From contig DDVW01000037.1 of NCBI GenBank assembly GCA_002345545.1, positions 1 to 64,000 on the forward strand: a DNA stretch of 64,000 nucleotides. Reading direction: 5' to 3'. The DNA comes from Stenotrophomonas sp. UBA2302 (GTDB taxonomy: Bacteria; Pseudomonadota; Gammaproteobacteria; Xanthomonadales; Xanthomonadaceae). Below the pieces are notes generated by a model. The model saw only the letters and a program-made list of their open reading frames with translations. It did no database searches and was not told where the DNA came from. The translations under genes and the position numbers were made by a program. Shown here piece after piece: positions 38,267 through 47,477 of the stretch; position 1 is the first letter of the stretch; each line of letters starts with the position of its first letter.

Positions 38267-38815
38267 ATGCCCTATTCCCCGCTCGACCACTTCCCCGCCA
38301 ACCTGCACGCCCGCGCCCACGACATCCGCCTGGCCTGCTTTGACGTGGACGGCACGCTGACCGATGGCCGGCTGTTCTACGACCATGCCGGCAACGAGAG
38401 CAAGGCCTATTACGTGCAGGACGGGCTGGGCCTGAAACTGCTGCAGCAACATGGCATCCATCCGGTATTGATCACCGCGCGCAACAGCCTGTCGGCGCAG
38501 AAGCGCGGTGCCGATCTGGGCATCGACACCCAGATCGCGGTCGGCGACAAGCTGGCCAGCGTGCGTGCACTGTGCGAACAGCTCGGCATCGGCCTGGAAC
38601 AGGTCGCCTTCATGGGCGATGACCTGCCCGATCTGGCGCCCCTGTGCGCAGTCGGCCTGGCGGTGGCGCCGGCGGACGCACATCCCTGGATCGCCGAGCG
38701 TGTGCACTGGCAGACCCGCGCCCGTGGCGGTCGCGGCGCCGCGCGCGAACTGTGCGATGTACTGCTGGCCGCACAAGGAAAACTGGACGCCGTGCTGGCG
38801 AGGTTTTCCCGATGA
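38267..38815 (+). CDS. kdsC: 3-deoxy-D-manno-octulosonate-8-phosphate phosphatase
   Basis: 182 residues, HAD superfamily, C0 type without a cap, works as a tetramer. Catalytic DVDGTLTDG with nucleophile Asp at about residue 26, then GLGLKLLQQHGI, ITARNS (second motif), GDKLASV with Lys and MGDDLPDLAPL with the metal-binding Asp pair. It removes the phosphate from Kdo-8-P after KdsA. The stop overlaps the lptC start as ATGA. Confidence 0.93.
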   Translation: MPYSPLDHFPANLHARAHDIRLACFDVDGTLTDGRLFYDHAGNESKAYYVQDGLGLKLLQQHGIHPVLITARNSLSAQKRGADLGIDTQIAVGDKLASVRALCEQLGIGLEQVAFMGDDLPDLAPLCAVGLAVAPADAHPWIAERVHWQTRARGGRGAARELCDVLLAAQGKLDAVLARFSR

Positions 38816-39378
38816 ACTGGCGCACCGTACTCGGCCTCGTTCTGGCGGCAGCGGCACTGGCCAGCGGCTGGTCGGCGTGGCAGCAGCGCCAATCGGCCCA
38901 CGCCGTGGACCCGGACAGCCAGCGTCCGGATTACGTGCTGGGCGACTTCGAGATCGTCACTCTGGGCAAGGACGGCAAGGAATCGGCCACCCTGCGCGCG
39001 CCTGCCATGGAGCGCAACCCCGGCGACGACTCCTCGGACATCACCCGGCCGGTGTTCCTGCTGCCCGACAGCGCCGGCCGGCACTGGCAGCTGAAGGCCG
39101 ATACCGGCTGGATCAGCGCCAAGGGCGAGGAACTGCGCCTGCGCGGCAACGTCAGCGGTGACAGCCCGCGCGATGACCAGACCCCTGTCACCACCTTCCG
39201 CACCGATGCGCTGGATGTATTCCCCGACCGCGACCTGGCCCGCACCGACAAGCGCGTGACCATGACCCGCCCCGGCCTGCACCAGAGCGGCCTCGGCTTC
39301 CAGGCCAACCTGAAGTCCGGGCAATATTCCCTCCTTTCCCAGGTCAAGACCCGCTATGAACCCAATGCCGCCCGCTAA
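38812..39378 (+). CDS. lptC: LPS export protein LptC
   Basis: 188 residues. A single N-terminal membrane helix (VLGLVLAAAALASGWSAW, about 6-23) is followed by a periplasmic beta-jellyroll rich in PDYVLGDFEIVTLGKDG-like strands and ending in QVKTRYEP. LptC sits in the LptB2FG complex and passes LPS to LptA. Sequence identity in this family is low, but the position between kdsC and lptA, and the length, are decisive. Overlaps kdsC by 4 bases and the following lptA by 23 bases. Confidence 0.9.
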   Translation: MNWRTVLGLVLAAAALASGWSAWQQRQSAHAVDPDSQRPDYVLGDFEIVTLGKDGKESATLRAPAMERNPGDDSSDITRPVFLLPDSAGRHWQLKADTGWISAKGEELRLRGNVSGDSPRDDQTPVTTFRTDALDVFPDRDLARTDKRVTMTRPGLHQSGLGFQANLKSGQYSLLSQVKTRYEPNAAR

Positions 39379-39880
39379 GCTCGCGTCGATCGCCCTGCTC
39401 GCCGGCCTGCTTGCCCCCGGTCTGGCATGGTCCAAGTCGTCCGATCGCAATCAGCCGATGACCATCGACTCGACCACCAGTGACTGCAACATGGTCGATG
39501 ACAACGGCAAGTGCCGTTTCAGCGGTGATGTGGTCATCGTCCAGGGCACGCTGGAGATCCACGCCGACACCGCCGATGTGATCCAGAAGAACGGCGAAAC
39601 CGAGCGCGTGGTGCTGACCGGACGCCAGGCCACGCTGAAGCAGCAGATGGACGACGGCACCTGGATGAATGCCAGCGCCGACAACATGGATTACAACGTC
39701 AACAGCGAAGTGATCATCCTCACCGGCAACTACAAGGTCGACTCCGAACGCGGCTCCAACGCCGGCCAGCGCATGGTCTACAACACCCGCAGCGGCGCGA
39801 TGCAGAGCGGCGGCGATGGCAGCCGCGTGCGTACCGTGATCCAGCCCAAGAAGAAGCCTGCCGCCGGGGAGAGGAAGTAA
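39356..39880 (+). CDS. lptA: LPS export periplasmic protein LptA
   Basis: 174 residues. The signal peptide ends near PGLAWS (residue 26). The body repeats beta-strands of the OstA/LptA type: [43 protein letters not shown] and [16 protein letters not shown], forming the bridge that carries LPS across the periplasm. The C-terminal tail is basic ([12 protein letters not shown]). The start lies within the end of lptC; the stop overlaps the lptB start as TAATG. Confidence 0.92.
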   Translation: MNPMPPAKLASIALLAGLLAPGLAWSKSSDRNQPMTIDSTTSDCNMVDDNGKCRFSGDVVIVQGTLEIHADTADVIQKNGETERVVLTGRQATLKQQMDDGTWMNASADNMDYNVNSEVIILTGNYKVDSERGSNAGQRMVYNTRSGAMQSGGDGSRVRTVIQPKKKPAAGERK

Positions 39881-40599
39881 TGCTCGTCGCCGAAGGCCTG
39901 CGTAAAAGCTACAAGAAACGCGAAGTCGTCAAAGAGTTCGGCCTGACCCTGGACGCCGGTGAAGTCGTCGGCCTGCTTGGTCCCAACGGTGCCGGCAAGA
40001 CCACCTGCTTCTACATGATCGTGGGTCTGGTGGAGAGCGATGCCGGCCGCATCGTGCTGGACGGCCGCGACATCACCTCCGATCCCATGTATTCCCGCGC
40101 CAAGCTCGGTGTGGGCTACCTGCCGCAGGAACCGTCGATTTTCCGCAAGCTCAGTGTGGCCGACAACATCCGCCTGGTGCTGGAGCTGCGCGAGGACCTG
40201 GACGCGGATGGCCGCGAGCGCGAGCTGTCATCGCTACTGGACGAACTGCAGATCGGCCATGTCGCCGAACAGGCCGGCGCCAGCCTCTCCGGTGGCGAAC
40301 GCCGTCGCTGCGAGATCGCCCGCGCCCTGGCTGCCAGGCCGCGCCTGATCCTGCTCGATGAGCCCTTCGCCGGTGTCGATCCGATCTCGGTGGGTGAAAT
40401 CCAGCGTATCGTCACCCACCTCAAGCAGCGTGGCATCGGCGTGCTGATCACCGACCACAACGTGCGCGAGACCTTGGGAATCTGCGACCGGGCGTATATC
40501 CTCAATGAAGGCAGCGTACTGGCGCAGGGGGCACCGGAAGAGCTGCTGGCCAACACCGATGTCCGTCGCGTCTATCTCGGAGACGCGTTCACGCTCTGA
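39880..40599 (+). CDS. lptB: LPS export ABC transporter ATPase LptB
   Basis: 239 residues. Complete ABC ATPase: Walker [10 protein letters not shown] at about 38-46, Q-loop YLPQEPSIF, signature LSGGERRR, Walker [13 protein letters not shown] and the switch His in [10 protein letters not shown]. With LptF and LptG (elsewhere) it drives LPS extraction from the inner membrane. It is one of the best-conserved genes in the window. The rpoN gene starts 43 bases downstream, as in most gammaproteobacteria. Confidence 0.96.
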   Translation: MLVAEGLRKSYKKREVVKEFGLTLDAGEVVGLLGPNGAGKTTCFYMIVGLVESDAGRIVLDGRDITSDPMYSRAKLGVGYLPQEPSIFRKLSVADNIRLVLELREDLDADGRERELSSLLDELQIGHVAEQAGASLSGGERRRCEIARALAARPRLILLDEPFAGVDPISVGEIQRIVTHLKQRGIGVLITDHNVRETLGICDRAYILNEGSVLAQGAPEELLANTDVRRVYLGDAFTL

Positions 40600-40642
40600 A
40601 CCGCGACCGACAGCCCCCCGCCATTCCAGGACAGGAACAGGC

Positions 40643-42073
40643 ATGAAAGCACGGTTGCAGACATCGCTCGGACAACAGCTGGTCATGACGCCGCAACTGC
40701 GTCAGTCCATCCGGCTTTTGCAGATGTCCAGTGCCGAGCTGGACGTCGAGCTGGCCGAAGCGGTGGAGACCAACCCGCTGCTGGAATGGGCCGAGAACGC
40801 CGAAGGTGGTGGAGCCGACGAGGCCGCACCCGGCAGCGGCGACGACAGCCCGGCCGATCCGGCGCAAGGCGAGATCAACAGTGACAGCGCCGACTGGGAA
40901 CAGGACGATGCCGACTGGAGCAGTGGCCGCGGTGGATCGTTCGAGGATGACGGCCCGGAGGGCGAGCGTGAGCAGGTCGCCGAGGCCGAGACGCTGGTCG
41001 ACCACCTGCTGTGGCAGCTGCACCTCTCACCGCTCGGCAACCGTGACCGCGCCATCGGCGCAGCGCTGATCGACGCCTTCGATGACGACGGCTACCTGCG
41101 CGAGCCGCTGTCGTCCATCGCCCAGACCCTGCTGCCGCATATCCACGCCAGTGAAGACGAAATCCTGACCGTGCTGCACCAGATCCAGCGCTTCGATCCG
41201 GTCGGCATCGGCGCCCGCTCGCTTGGTGAATGCCTGACCCTGCAACTGGATGTACTGCCTGCGCGGACCGCGACGGTGGAGCTGGCCCGTGCCATTGCCA
41301 ACGGCCCACTGGAACGGCTGCCGCGCGCCGGCATCACCGGCATCGCCCAGGAACTGAAACAACCGGTGCCCGCAGTCGAGGAGGCGGTGCAGCTGCTGCG
41401 CTCGCTGGACCCGCGTCCGGGCAAACAGATGAGCGAGCTGTCGACCGACACCTACGTCGTGCCCGACTGTGTGGTCTGGCGCCAGCGCGGCATCTGGCGG
41501 GCCGCCCTGGCCGGCCATGCCGGCCCGCGCGTGGTCATCCACCAGGGCTACGAACAGCTGATCCGCCGCTGCGGCGAGGCCGATGCCAGCTATCTGCGCA
41601 CGCAACTGCAGGAGGCGCGCTGGCTGCTCAAGAGCCTGGAAGCGCGCGGTGAAACCCTGCTGCGGGTGGTCAACCGCCTGCTCCACCACCAGGCCGCCTT
41701 CCTGGAATTCGGCGCGCAGGCACTGCGTCCGTTGACCCTGCGCGAGATCGCCGGCGAGCTGGAGCTGCACGAATCCACCGTCTCCCGCGCCATCGCCCGC
41801 AAGTACGTGCGCACCCCGCGCGGCACCTTGCCGCTGCGTGCCTTTTTCGCCTCGGGCATCGATACCGAAGGCGGCGGTGAGGCATCCAGCACCGCGATCC
41901 AGTCGATGATCCGCAAGCTCATCGAGGCCGAACCCCCGCGCAAGCCGCTTTCTGACGCCAAGCTGGCCGAGATGCTCAAAACCACCGGCATACCGGTGGC
42001 GCGGCGCACCGTGGCGAAGTATCGTGAAGCCATGAACATTCCCGCCTCCCACGAACGTGTGCGCATCGCCTGA
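40643..42073 (+). CDS. rpoN: RNA polymerase sigma-54 factor
   Basis: 476 residues. N-terminal region I (QTSLGQQLVMTPQLRQSIRLLQ, Gln-rich, residues 6-27) contacts enhancer-binding proteins. An acidic linker follows at about 50-110 (many Asp/Glu). The core-binding domain is 115-290 and a helix-turn-helix lies around LHESTVSRAIARKYV. The RpoN box ARRTVAKYRE near residue 452 reads the -24 element. It will control nitrogen, flagellar or pilus genes depending on the host. The start follows the weak GGAACAGGC. Confidence 0.95.
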   Translation: MKARLQTSLGQQLVMTPQLRQSIRLLQMSSAELDVELAEAVETNPLLEWAENAEGGGADEAAPGSGDDSPADPAQGEINSDSADWEQDDADWSSGRGGSFEDDGPEGEREQVAEAETLVDHLLWQLHLSPLGNRDRAIGAALIDAFDDDGYLREPLSSIAQTLLPHIHASEDEILTVLHQIQRFDPVGIGARSLGECLTLQLDVLPARTATVELARAIANGPLERLPRAGITGIAQELKQPVPAVEEAVQLLRSLDPRPGKQMSELSTDTYVVPDCVVWRQRGIWRAALAGHAGPRVVIHQGYEQLIRRCGEADASYLRTQLQEARWLLKSLEARGETLLRVVNRLLHHQAAFLEFGAQALRPLTLREIAGELELHESTVSRAIARKYVRTPRGTLPLRAFFASGIDTEGGGEASSTAIQSMIRKLIEAEPPRKPLSDAKLAEMLKTTGIPVARRTVAKYREAMNIPASHERVRIA

Positions 42074-42133
42074 AGCGGCTCACGGGGCAGGTGGGGAGGT
42101 CCATGCGGCAACCCGAACCACAGGAGGAATACG

Positions 42134-42448
42134 ATGCGAATCGAGACGTATGGCAAAGACGTAGAAGTCACGCCCGCCCTGAAGGAATACGTGGAAACCA
42201 AGCTGCAACGGCTGGCCAAGCACTTCGAGCAGCATTGCGAAGTGCGGGTGACGCTGTCACTGCAGAAGAACGAACACCACGTTGACGCCAGCGCCAACCT
42301 CCCCGGCCAGACCCTGCATGCCGAAGCCGGCGCGCAGACCATGTATGCCGCGATCGACATCCTTGCCGACAAGCTCGACCGGCTGGTCATCAAGCACAAG
42401 GAGAAGAATCTTGCCCATGCACCGCATGCGCTGCGCGACAATGGCTGA
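42134..42448 (+). CDS. hpf: Ribosome hibernation promoting factor (short form)
   Basis: 104 residues, short HPF/YfiA type lacking the dimerisation tail. N-terminal MRIETYGKDVEVTPALKEYV leads to the beta-alpha-beta-beta-beta-alpha fold, with the basic patch KHKEKNL near 92. It binds the decoding centre of idle 30S subunits in stationary phase, which helps form 100S dimers. Excellent ribosome site AGGAGG six bases before the ATG. It lies between rpoN and ptsN, the standard order. Confidence 0.93.
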   Translation: MRIETYGKDVEVTPALKEYVETKLQRLAKHFEQHCEVRVTLSLQKNEHHVDASANLPGQTLHAEAGAQTMYAAIDILADKLDRLVIKHKEKNLAHAPHALRDNG

Positions 42449-42472
42449 CAGACGCCATCGTTTCTTGCAGAC

Positions 42473-42925
42473 ATGCCCTTGAATGACCTGATGGCGGCCG
42501 TGAGTACCCGGGTACTTGCGGCCGCCGATCGTGACAGCACACTTCGTGTCGCCGCCCAGCTGCTGGCCTGCCAGGAAGCCGCCGAAGACAGTATTTTCCA
42601 GAGCCTGTGCGAACGCGAGAGCGTTGGCAGCACGGGCATCGGCCACGGCATCGCCATCCCCCATGGCCGCTCGAGCCTGTTGCAGCGCCCTCGCGGGGCA
42701 CTGCTGCGTCTATTGCAGCCGGTGGATTTCGGTGCCAGCGAACCGGTCGATCTGGTGTTCGCGATGGCGGTACCGGCGCATTACACCCACCAACACCTGA
42801 TGTTGCTGTCCGAGCTGGCGGAGCTGTTCTCCGACGCGGGCATCCGTGCCGCCCTGCGCGCCGCCGACGACGAGGCGGCCCTGAAACAGATACTCGATCA
42901 CCCACACCAGGCCCGCTCACCATGA
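42473..42925 (+). CDS. ptsN: PTS IIA-like nitrogen regulatory protein
   Basis: 150 residues, EIIA(fructose/mannitol) fold. The phosphorylatable His lies in GIAIPHGRS at residue 64, with His58 nearby in GHG. In Proteobacteria EIIA(Ntr) is phosphorylated through EI and NPr and signals to potassium transport, phosphate and envelope regulators rather than moving sugar. No membrane EIIB or EIIC gene is present here. The stop overlaps hprK by 4 bases. Confidence 0.93.
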   Translation: MPLNDLMAAVSTRVLAAADRDSTLRVAAQLLACQEAAEDSIFQSLCERESVGSTGIGHGIAIPHGRSSLLQRPRGALLRLLQPVDFGASEPVDLVFAMAVPAHYTHQHLMLLSELAELFSDAGIRAALRAADDEAALKQILDHPHQARSP

Positions 42926-43872
42926 ATACCCGCATCACCGCACGCGAGCTCTTCGATCAGCAGCGTGAGCGCCTGGAACTGCGCTGGATCGCCGGACAGG
43001 CGGGGGAACAACGTGAGCTGGAAGCCGGCAACACCGTCTCCCGGCGTCCGTCACTGGCCGGCTACCTGAACACCATCTACCCGAACAAAGTGCAGATCCT
43101 CGGTACCGAGGAACTGACCTGGCTGGATTCGCTGGACGCGCGCCAGCGCTGGGAGGTCATCCAGCGCATCGTCCAGGCGCATCCGCTGGCGCTGGTGATC
43201 ACCAAGAGCCACGGCTGCCCGGAAGACCTGCGGGCCGCCGCCGATGAATCGCAGACGCCGCTGTGGATCTCCCCCAAGCGCGGCCACGAGCTGCTCAACC
43301 ACCTGTCCTACCACCTGGCCCGCACGCTGGCACCGCGCATCACCCTGCATGGTGTATTCATGGAAATCTATTCCATCGGCGTGCTGGTCACCGGCGAGGC
43401 CGGCTCCGGCAAGAGCGAGCTGGCGCTGGAACTGTTGTCACGCGGGCACCGGCTGGTGGCCGACGACGCCCCCGAATTCACCCAGATTGCACCGGACGTA
43501 CTGGATGGCACCTGCCCGGAGCTGCTGCAGGATCTGCTGGAGGTGCGCGGACTGGGCGTGCTCAACGTGCGCCAGATGTTCGGTGACACGGCTGTAAAGA
43601 AGAACAAGTACCTTCGCCTGATCGTCCACCTGACCAAGCCGATGACCGAGCCCACCACCTACGGCTACGAACGCCTGACCGGCGATTCCGGTAAGCGCCA
43701 TGTGCTGGATCTGGACGTACCACTGATCACCCTGCCGGTGATGCCGGGTCGCAACCTGGCGGTGCTGACCGAAGCGGCCACCCGCCTGCATATCCTGCGC
43801 ACAAAGGGCATCGATCCTGCCGCCATGTTCATCGCCCGCCACAGCAACCTGTTGGAGCAACGCACCCCATGA
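42922..43872 (+). CDS. hprK: HPr kinase/phosphorylase
   Basis: 316 residues. N-terminal regulatory domain to about 130, then the kinase core with Walker [16 protein letters not shown] near 153, the following LVADDAPEF that carries the catalytic Asp, and the signature-like [15 protein letters not shown] near 200. It phosphorylates or dephosphorylates Ser46 of HPr-type proteins; the NPr gene downstream keeps that serine. In Gram-negatives its role is less clear than in Firmicutes but is linked with virulence and sigma-54-associated control. Overlaps ptsN and rapZ by 4 bases each. Confidence 0.94.
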   Translation: MNTRITARELFDQQRERLELRWIAGQAGEQRELEAGNTVSRRPSLAGYLNTIYPNKVQILGTEELTWLDSLDARQRWEVIQRIVQAHPLALVITKSHGCPEDLRAAADESQTPLWISPKRGHELLNHLSYHLARTLAPRITLHGVFMEIYSIGVLVTGEAGSGKSELALELLSRGHRLVADDAPEFTQIAPDVLDGTCPELLQDLLEVRGLGVLNVRQMFGDTAVKKNKYLRLIVHLTKPMTEPTTYGYERLTGDSGKRHVLDLDVPLITLPVMPGRNLAVLTEAATRLHILRTKGIDPAAMFIARHSNLLEQRTP

Positions 43873-44747
43873 ACGCGTCCTCTTCGCCCACGCTGGTCAT
43901 CGTCAGCGGCCTGTCCGGTTCGGGAAAGTCGGTCGCCCTCAAGACGTTCGAGGACCTGGATTACTACTGCTCGGACAACATCCCGCTGAACCTGCTGCCG
44001 GAGTTTGTGCGCAGCGTGCTGGGCAACCGCGACATGAGTGGTCCACAGCGGCTGGCGGTCGGCATCGACATGCGCGGCCGCAGCGATCTCAGCCAGCTGG
44101 CACAGTGGCGCCAGCGTGCGCAGGACTACGGCATTGATGTGCGGCTGCTGTTTTTTGAAGCCACCGACGACACCCTGCTGGCCCGCTATGCCGATACCCG
44201 TCGCCGCCATCCGCTGAGCCAGCTGGGTCTGTCGTTGCCCGAGGCGATCATCCGCGAGCGCGAGTTGACCGCACCGCTGCGCCGCGAAGCCTATGCGGTG
44301 ATCGATACCAGCAAGCTCAACGTGCACCAGTTGCGCCGCCGCATCATCACCGAGTTCGCGCTCAGCCAGGAAAGCACGCTCTCGCTGCTGTTCGAATCCT
44401 TCGCCTACAAGCGTGGCGTGCCGGCCGAAGCGGATTTCGTGTTCGACGCGCGCGTGCTGCCCAACCCGCACTGGGACCCGGAGCTGCGCCCGTTGACCGG
44501 CCGCGACCGCGAGGTGCGCGAGCATCTTGACCAGCAGCCGGATGTCATCCGCTACGCCGCGCAGCTCGAGGATTTCCTCGACACTTGGCTGCCGAAACTG
44601 GGCAGCGAAACCCGCAGCTATGTGACCGTCGCCTTCGGCTGCACGGGTGGCAAGCACCGCTCGGTCTACCTGGCCGAGCGCATGGCGCGCCATGCCCGCG
44701 ACCGCGGCTGGAAGGACGTGGCCACCTTCCATCGCGAGCAGGACTGA
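43869..44747 (+). CDS. rapZ: RNase adapter protein RapZ
   Basis: 292 residues. N-terminal P-loop kinase-like domain with [17 protein letters not shown] at about 14-30 and [13 protein letters not shown] [10 protein letters not shown]. The C-terminal domain contains [18 protein letters not shown] near 254-272, the segment that binds glucosamine-6-phosphate and RNA in E. coli. There RapZ delivers the GlmZ small RNA to RNase E and so tunes GlmS. GlmZ itself is restricted to enterobacteria, so the RNA target here is unknown; the coupling to amino-sugar level fits the window's cell-wall emphasis. Confidence 0.93.
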   Translation: MNASSSPTLVIVSGLSGSGKSVALKTFEDLDYYCSDNIPLNLLPEFVRSVLGNRDMSGPQRLAVGIDMRGRSDLSQLAQWRQRAQDYGIDVRLLFFEATDDTLLARYADTRRRHPLSQLGLSLPEAIIRERELTAPLRREAYAVIDTSKLNVHQLRRRIITEFALSQESTLSLLFESFAYKRGVPAEADFVFDARVLPNPHWDPELRPLTGRDREVREHLDQQPDVIRYAAQLEDFLDTWLPKLGSETRSYVTVAFGCTGGKHRSVYLAERMARHARDRGWKDVATFHREQD

Positions 44748-44812
44748 GCAGCGGTAGAAAAGAGCGTCGATGGCGCTATCGCCGACCGGCCTCCACCTGT
44801 TAACGTTCGTGG

Positions 44813-45205
44813 ATGACCTGTGGCGTTCTTCTTCTGACTCATCCCGGTATCGGTAGTGCACTGCTGGAAGTGGCCACCCGCCTGCTGCACCCGTTGCCCT
44901 TGAAAACCGAAGTATTCGAAGTACCGTTCGATGCGGATCTGGATGCATTGCTGCCATTGGCCTCGGCCGCGATGCGCAAGGTGGAAGGTGATGCCGGCGT
45001 GCTGGTGCTGACGGATCTGTACGGCGCCAGCCCGAGCAATCTGGCGGCACGGCTGGCACGGCTCGGCACACCGATCCGCCGCGTCTCGGCACTGAGCCTG
45101 CCGATGTTGCTGCGGGTGATGAACTATCCAGAGCAGGGGCTGGACCAACTGCCCGCCACCGCCGCGGCGGGCGCACGCAATGGAGCCATCATCGACGATG
45201 CTTGA
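44813..45205 (+). CDS. PTS mannose-type EIIA component
   Basis: 130 residues, EIIA(Man) fold. His10 in LLLTHPGIG is the expected phosphorylation site, and LVLTDLYGASPSNLAARL near 63-80 is characteristic of the family. No cognate EIIB/C/D permease lies nearby, so it is probably a regulatory orphan acting with NPr and EI. The following NPr gene overlaps its end by 8 bases. Comparable EIIA(Man)-HPr-EI groups are known in other beta- and gammaproteobacteria without sugar permeases. Confidence 0.88.
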   Translation: MTCGVLLLTHPGIGSALLEVATRLLHPLPLKTEVFEVPFDADLDALLPLASAAMRKVEGDAGVLVLTDLYGASPSNLAARLARLGTPIRRVSALSLPMLLRVMNYPEQGLDQLPATAAAGARNGAIIDDA

Positions 45206-45467
45206 ACATGTATTGACTGTATCCAACCGCCTCGGCCTGCATGCCCGCGCGACCGCCAAGCTGGTGCAGCTGCTTTCCGGTTTCCGCGCCAATGCCACGC
45301 TGGTGGCCAAGGGCCGCGAGGTCAACGCCAAGAGCATCATGGGCGTGATGCTGCTGGCCGCCGGCCAGGGCACACCGGTCACCATCCGGGTGGACGGCGA
45401 GGACGAAGCTGCGGCCTTGGCGGCCGTGATCGACCTGTTCGAACGGCGCTTCGACGAGGACAACTGA
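45198..45467 (+). CDS. HPr-type phosphocarrier (NPr)
   Basis: 89 residues. His15 lies in RLGLHARATA and is phosphorylated by EI. Ser46 in NAKSIMGVM is intact and is the target of HprK, so both control sites are present. The fold matches HPr throughout. Called NPr by neighbourhood, because a regulatory, not sugar-transporting, chain is present; ptsH or ptsO would be the equivalent symbols. The EI gene starts about 60 bases later. Confidence 0.92.
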   Translation: MLEHVLTVSNRLGLHARATAKLVQLLSGFRANATLVAKGREVNAKSIMGVMLLAAGQGTPVTIRVDGEDEAAALAAVIDLFERRFDEDN

Positions 45468-45528
45468 TGTCCGCCCGCGCCGCCTGCATGTGCATCACCG
45501 CCACACCGCCACGAGGCCTGCGGTGGTG

Positions 45529-47262
45529 ATGCGGCTGCACGGCCACGGCGCTTCGCGCGGGTCCGCACTCGGGCGCGCCCGGGTCCGGCTTCCCTACACC
45601 CAGGAAACCGGGAAAAAACACGTCCCGGCGGCGGCAGTGGAGGGCGAGCTGCAGCGCCTGCACCAGGCCATTGATGCTGCCCGCGCGGAGATGCGGGAGC
45701 TGCGCCACCGCCTGCAGGGTGCCCTGCCCGCCGAGGTCGGCGAGTTCCTCGACCTGCACGCGATGCTGCTCGATGACCCCGAGCTGCTGGTTGCCCTGGA
45801 CGAGCTGATACGCAACAACCGCTACAGCGCCGCCTACGCGCTGCGCACCCAGCGTGACCGCCTGGCGCAGGTGTTCGAAGGCATGGAGGATGCCTACCTC
45901 AAGAGCCGGCTGGATGACCTGGACCACGTCATCGGCCGCATCCATGCGTTCCTGCACAAGCGCCCGCCCGGCGTGAAGGGCCTGGCCGGCGAGATCCTGG
46001 TATGCGAGAACGTCGCCCCGTCGGAGCTGGCGCAACTGCAATCGCAGGGCGTGGTCGGCATCATCAGCAGTGGCGGCAACACGCTCTCGCACAGCGCCAT
46101 CCTTGCGCGCAGCCTGCACCTGCCTCTGGTGGTCAACGCCAGCGGCGTATTGAACCGGCTCAACGACGGTGACGTACTGATTGTCGATGGCGGCAGCGGC
46201 GAGATCATCCTTGATCCCGGAGCCGCGGAACTGGACCAGCATCGCGCACGCCTGCGTGAGCTGGCACGCGAGCAGCGCGAACTCAGCCACCTGCGCTCCA
46301 AACCCACCCGCACCCGCGATGGCGTGGATATCACCCTGCTTGCCAACGCCGAATCGCATGACGACGTGGCCCACGCGCACGCGATGGGCGCGCATGGCCT
46401 TGGCCTTTACCGCACCGAGTTCCTGTTCCTGCAGCGCAATGAACTGCCCGGCGAAGAGGAGCAGTTCCAGATCTACCGGGACACCGTACTGGGCATGTGT
46501 GGCCGTCCGGTCACCATCCGCACCTTGGACCTGGGCGCGGACAAGGCCGACCGCACCGGGCTGGTGCTGGGGCGCGAGGAGAATCCGGCGCTGGGCCTGC
46601 GGGGCGTGCGGCTGTCGCTGGCCCGCCCCAAAGTGGCCGACACCCAGCTGCGCGCGATCCTGCGCGCCTCCGGCTACGGGCCGGTGCGGGTGCTGGTTCC
46701 GATGGTCAGCACCCGCGACGAGATCCTTGCCGTCAAACGCCGGATGACACGCCTGGCAAGCGGGTTGCGCAACGAAGGCCATGCCGTGGCCGAGCGGATT
46801 GCGCTTGGCGCGATGATCGAGGTTCCCGCCGCGGCCATCGCCCTGGAGAGCTTCATCGACCTGGTGGATTTCCTCTCCATCGGCACCAACGACCTGGTCC
46901 AGTACCTGCTCGCCGCCGATCGCAACAACGAGGCGGTCAGCACCCTGTACTCGGCACTGCATCCGGCCGTGGTGCGCTTGCTGTCGCAGGTGATCGCCGC
47001 TGCACAGGAGCACGGCACACCGGTGGCGGTATGCGGCGAAATCGCCGGCGACCCGCAGATGGTGCCGCTGCTGCTGGCACTGGGACTGACGGAATTCAGC
47101 CTGCACCCGGCAACCCTGCTGGAAGTCCGCCGCAGCATCCGCGACTGCGACTTGGGACTGCTGCGCGACAGGCACCAGAAACTGCTGCGCGCACGCGACC
47201 GGCGCGGCATAGAGCGCTGGATCGCGGACGCGACAGCTGCCACAAGTCCGGGCCTCCGCTGA
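45529..47262 (+). CDS. ptsI: Phosphoenolpyruvate-protein phosphotransferase (enzyme I)
   Basis: 577 residues. The phospho-His is His188 in GGNTLSHSAILARS. The HPr-binding helical insert (residues 30-140) precedes it. The PEP-binding barrel has YRTEFLFLQRN, the RTLDLGADKAD segment and the acid/base Cys in VAVCGEIAGDP near 503. No N-terminal GAF domain is visible, so this is not the PtsP form although its partners are of the regulatory type. I use the ATG at 45529; GTG codons 3-6 bases before it and one 39 bases upstream are in frame and possible. The symbol reflects length and architecture rather than proven function. Confidence 0.87.
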   Translation: MRLHGHGASRGSALGRARVRLPYTQETGKKHVPAAAVEGELQRLHQAIDAARAEMRELRHRLQGALPAEVGEFLDLHAMLLDDPELLVALDELIRNNRYSAAYALRTQRDRLAQVFEGMEDAYLKSRLDDLDHVIGRIHAFLHKRPPGVKGLAGEILVCENVAPSELAQLQSQGVVGIISSGGNTLSHSAILARSLHLPLVVNASGVLNRLNDGDVLIVDGGSGEIILDPGAAELDQHRARLRELAREQRELSHLRSKPTRTRDGVDITLLANAESHDDVAHAHAMGAHGLGLYRTEFLFLQRNELPGEEEQFQIYRDTVLGMCGRPVTIRTLDLGADKADRTGLVLGREENPALGLRGVRLSLARPKVADTQLRAILRASGYGPVRVLVPMVSTRDEILAVKRRMTRLASGLRNEGHAVAERIALGAMIEVPAAAIALESFIDLVDFLSIGTNDLVQYLLAADRNNEAVSTLYSALHPAVVRLLSQVIAAAQEHGTPVAVCGEIAGDPQMVPLLLALGLTEFSLHPATLLEVRRSIRDCDLGLLRDRHQKLLRARDRRGIERWIADATAATSPGLR

Positions 47263-47477
47263 GCCCGCCATCCAGGGCCACACGCAAAACCACACCCGCG
47301 CGTACTCCTTCCACTGCAACGCAGGACGGCCTGCCGCGGCGATTCCAGCGACACCACGGCGCGGTTTCGACAACAAGGGTGGGCAATGAAACATCCGCAC
47401 CCGATAATGACGCGCTCAACACCGCCGATGCCGCATCCTAGCGGCGGATAACGGCTCACATCTCATCTGGAGTTCCG
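47263..47477. other. mgtE 5' leader region
   Basis: 215 bases between enzyme I and mgtE. It contains a possible proline-rich leader peptide, a small hairpin (GCCGC ATCCTA GCGGC around its stop codon) and the TCTGGAG ribosome site of mgtE. No promoter hexamers are clear. Confidence 0.45.
47386..47451 (+). CDS. Possible proline-rich leader peptide upstream of mgtE
   Basis: 21 codons, MKHPHPIMTRSTPPMPHPSG plus a final Gly, with six Pro, preceded by AGGGTGGGC. It ends 26 bases before the mgtE start, and a hairpin spans its last codons. Proline-rich leaders of Mg2+ transporter genes in Salmonella (MgtL, MgtP) sense slow translation at low Mg2+. That parallel is inference only; it could be chance. 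Confidence 0.3.
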   Translation: MKHPHPIMTRSTPPMPHPSGG

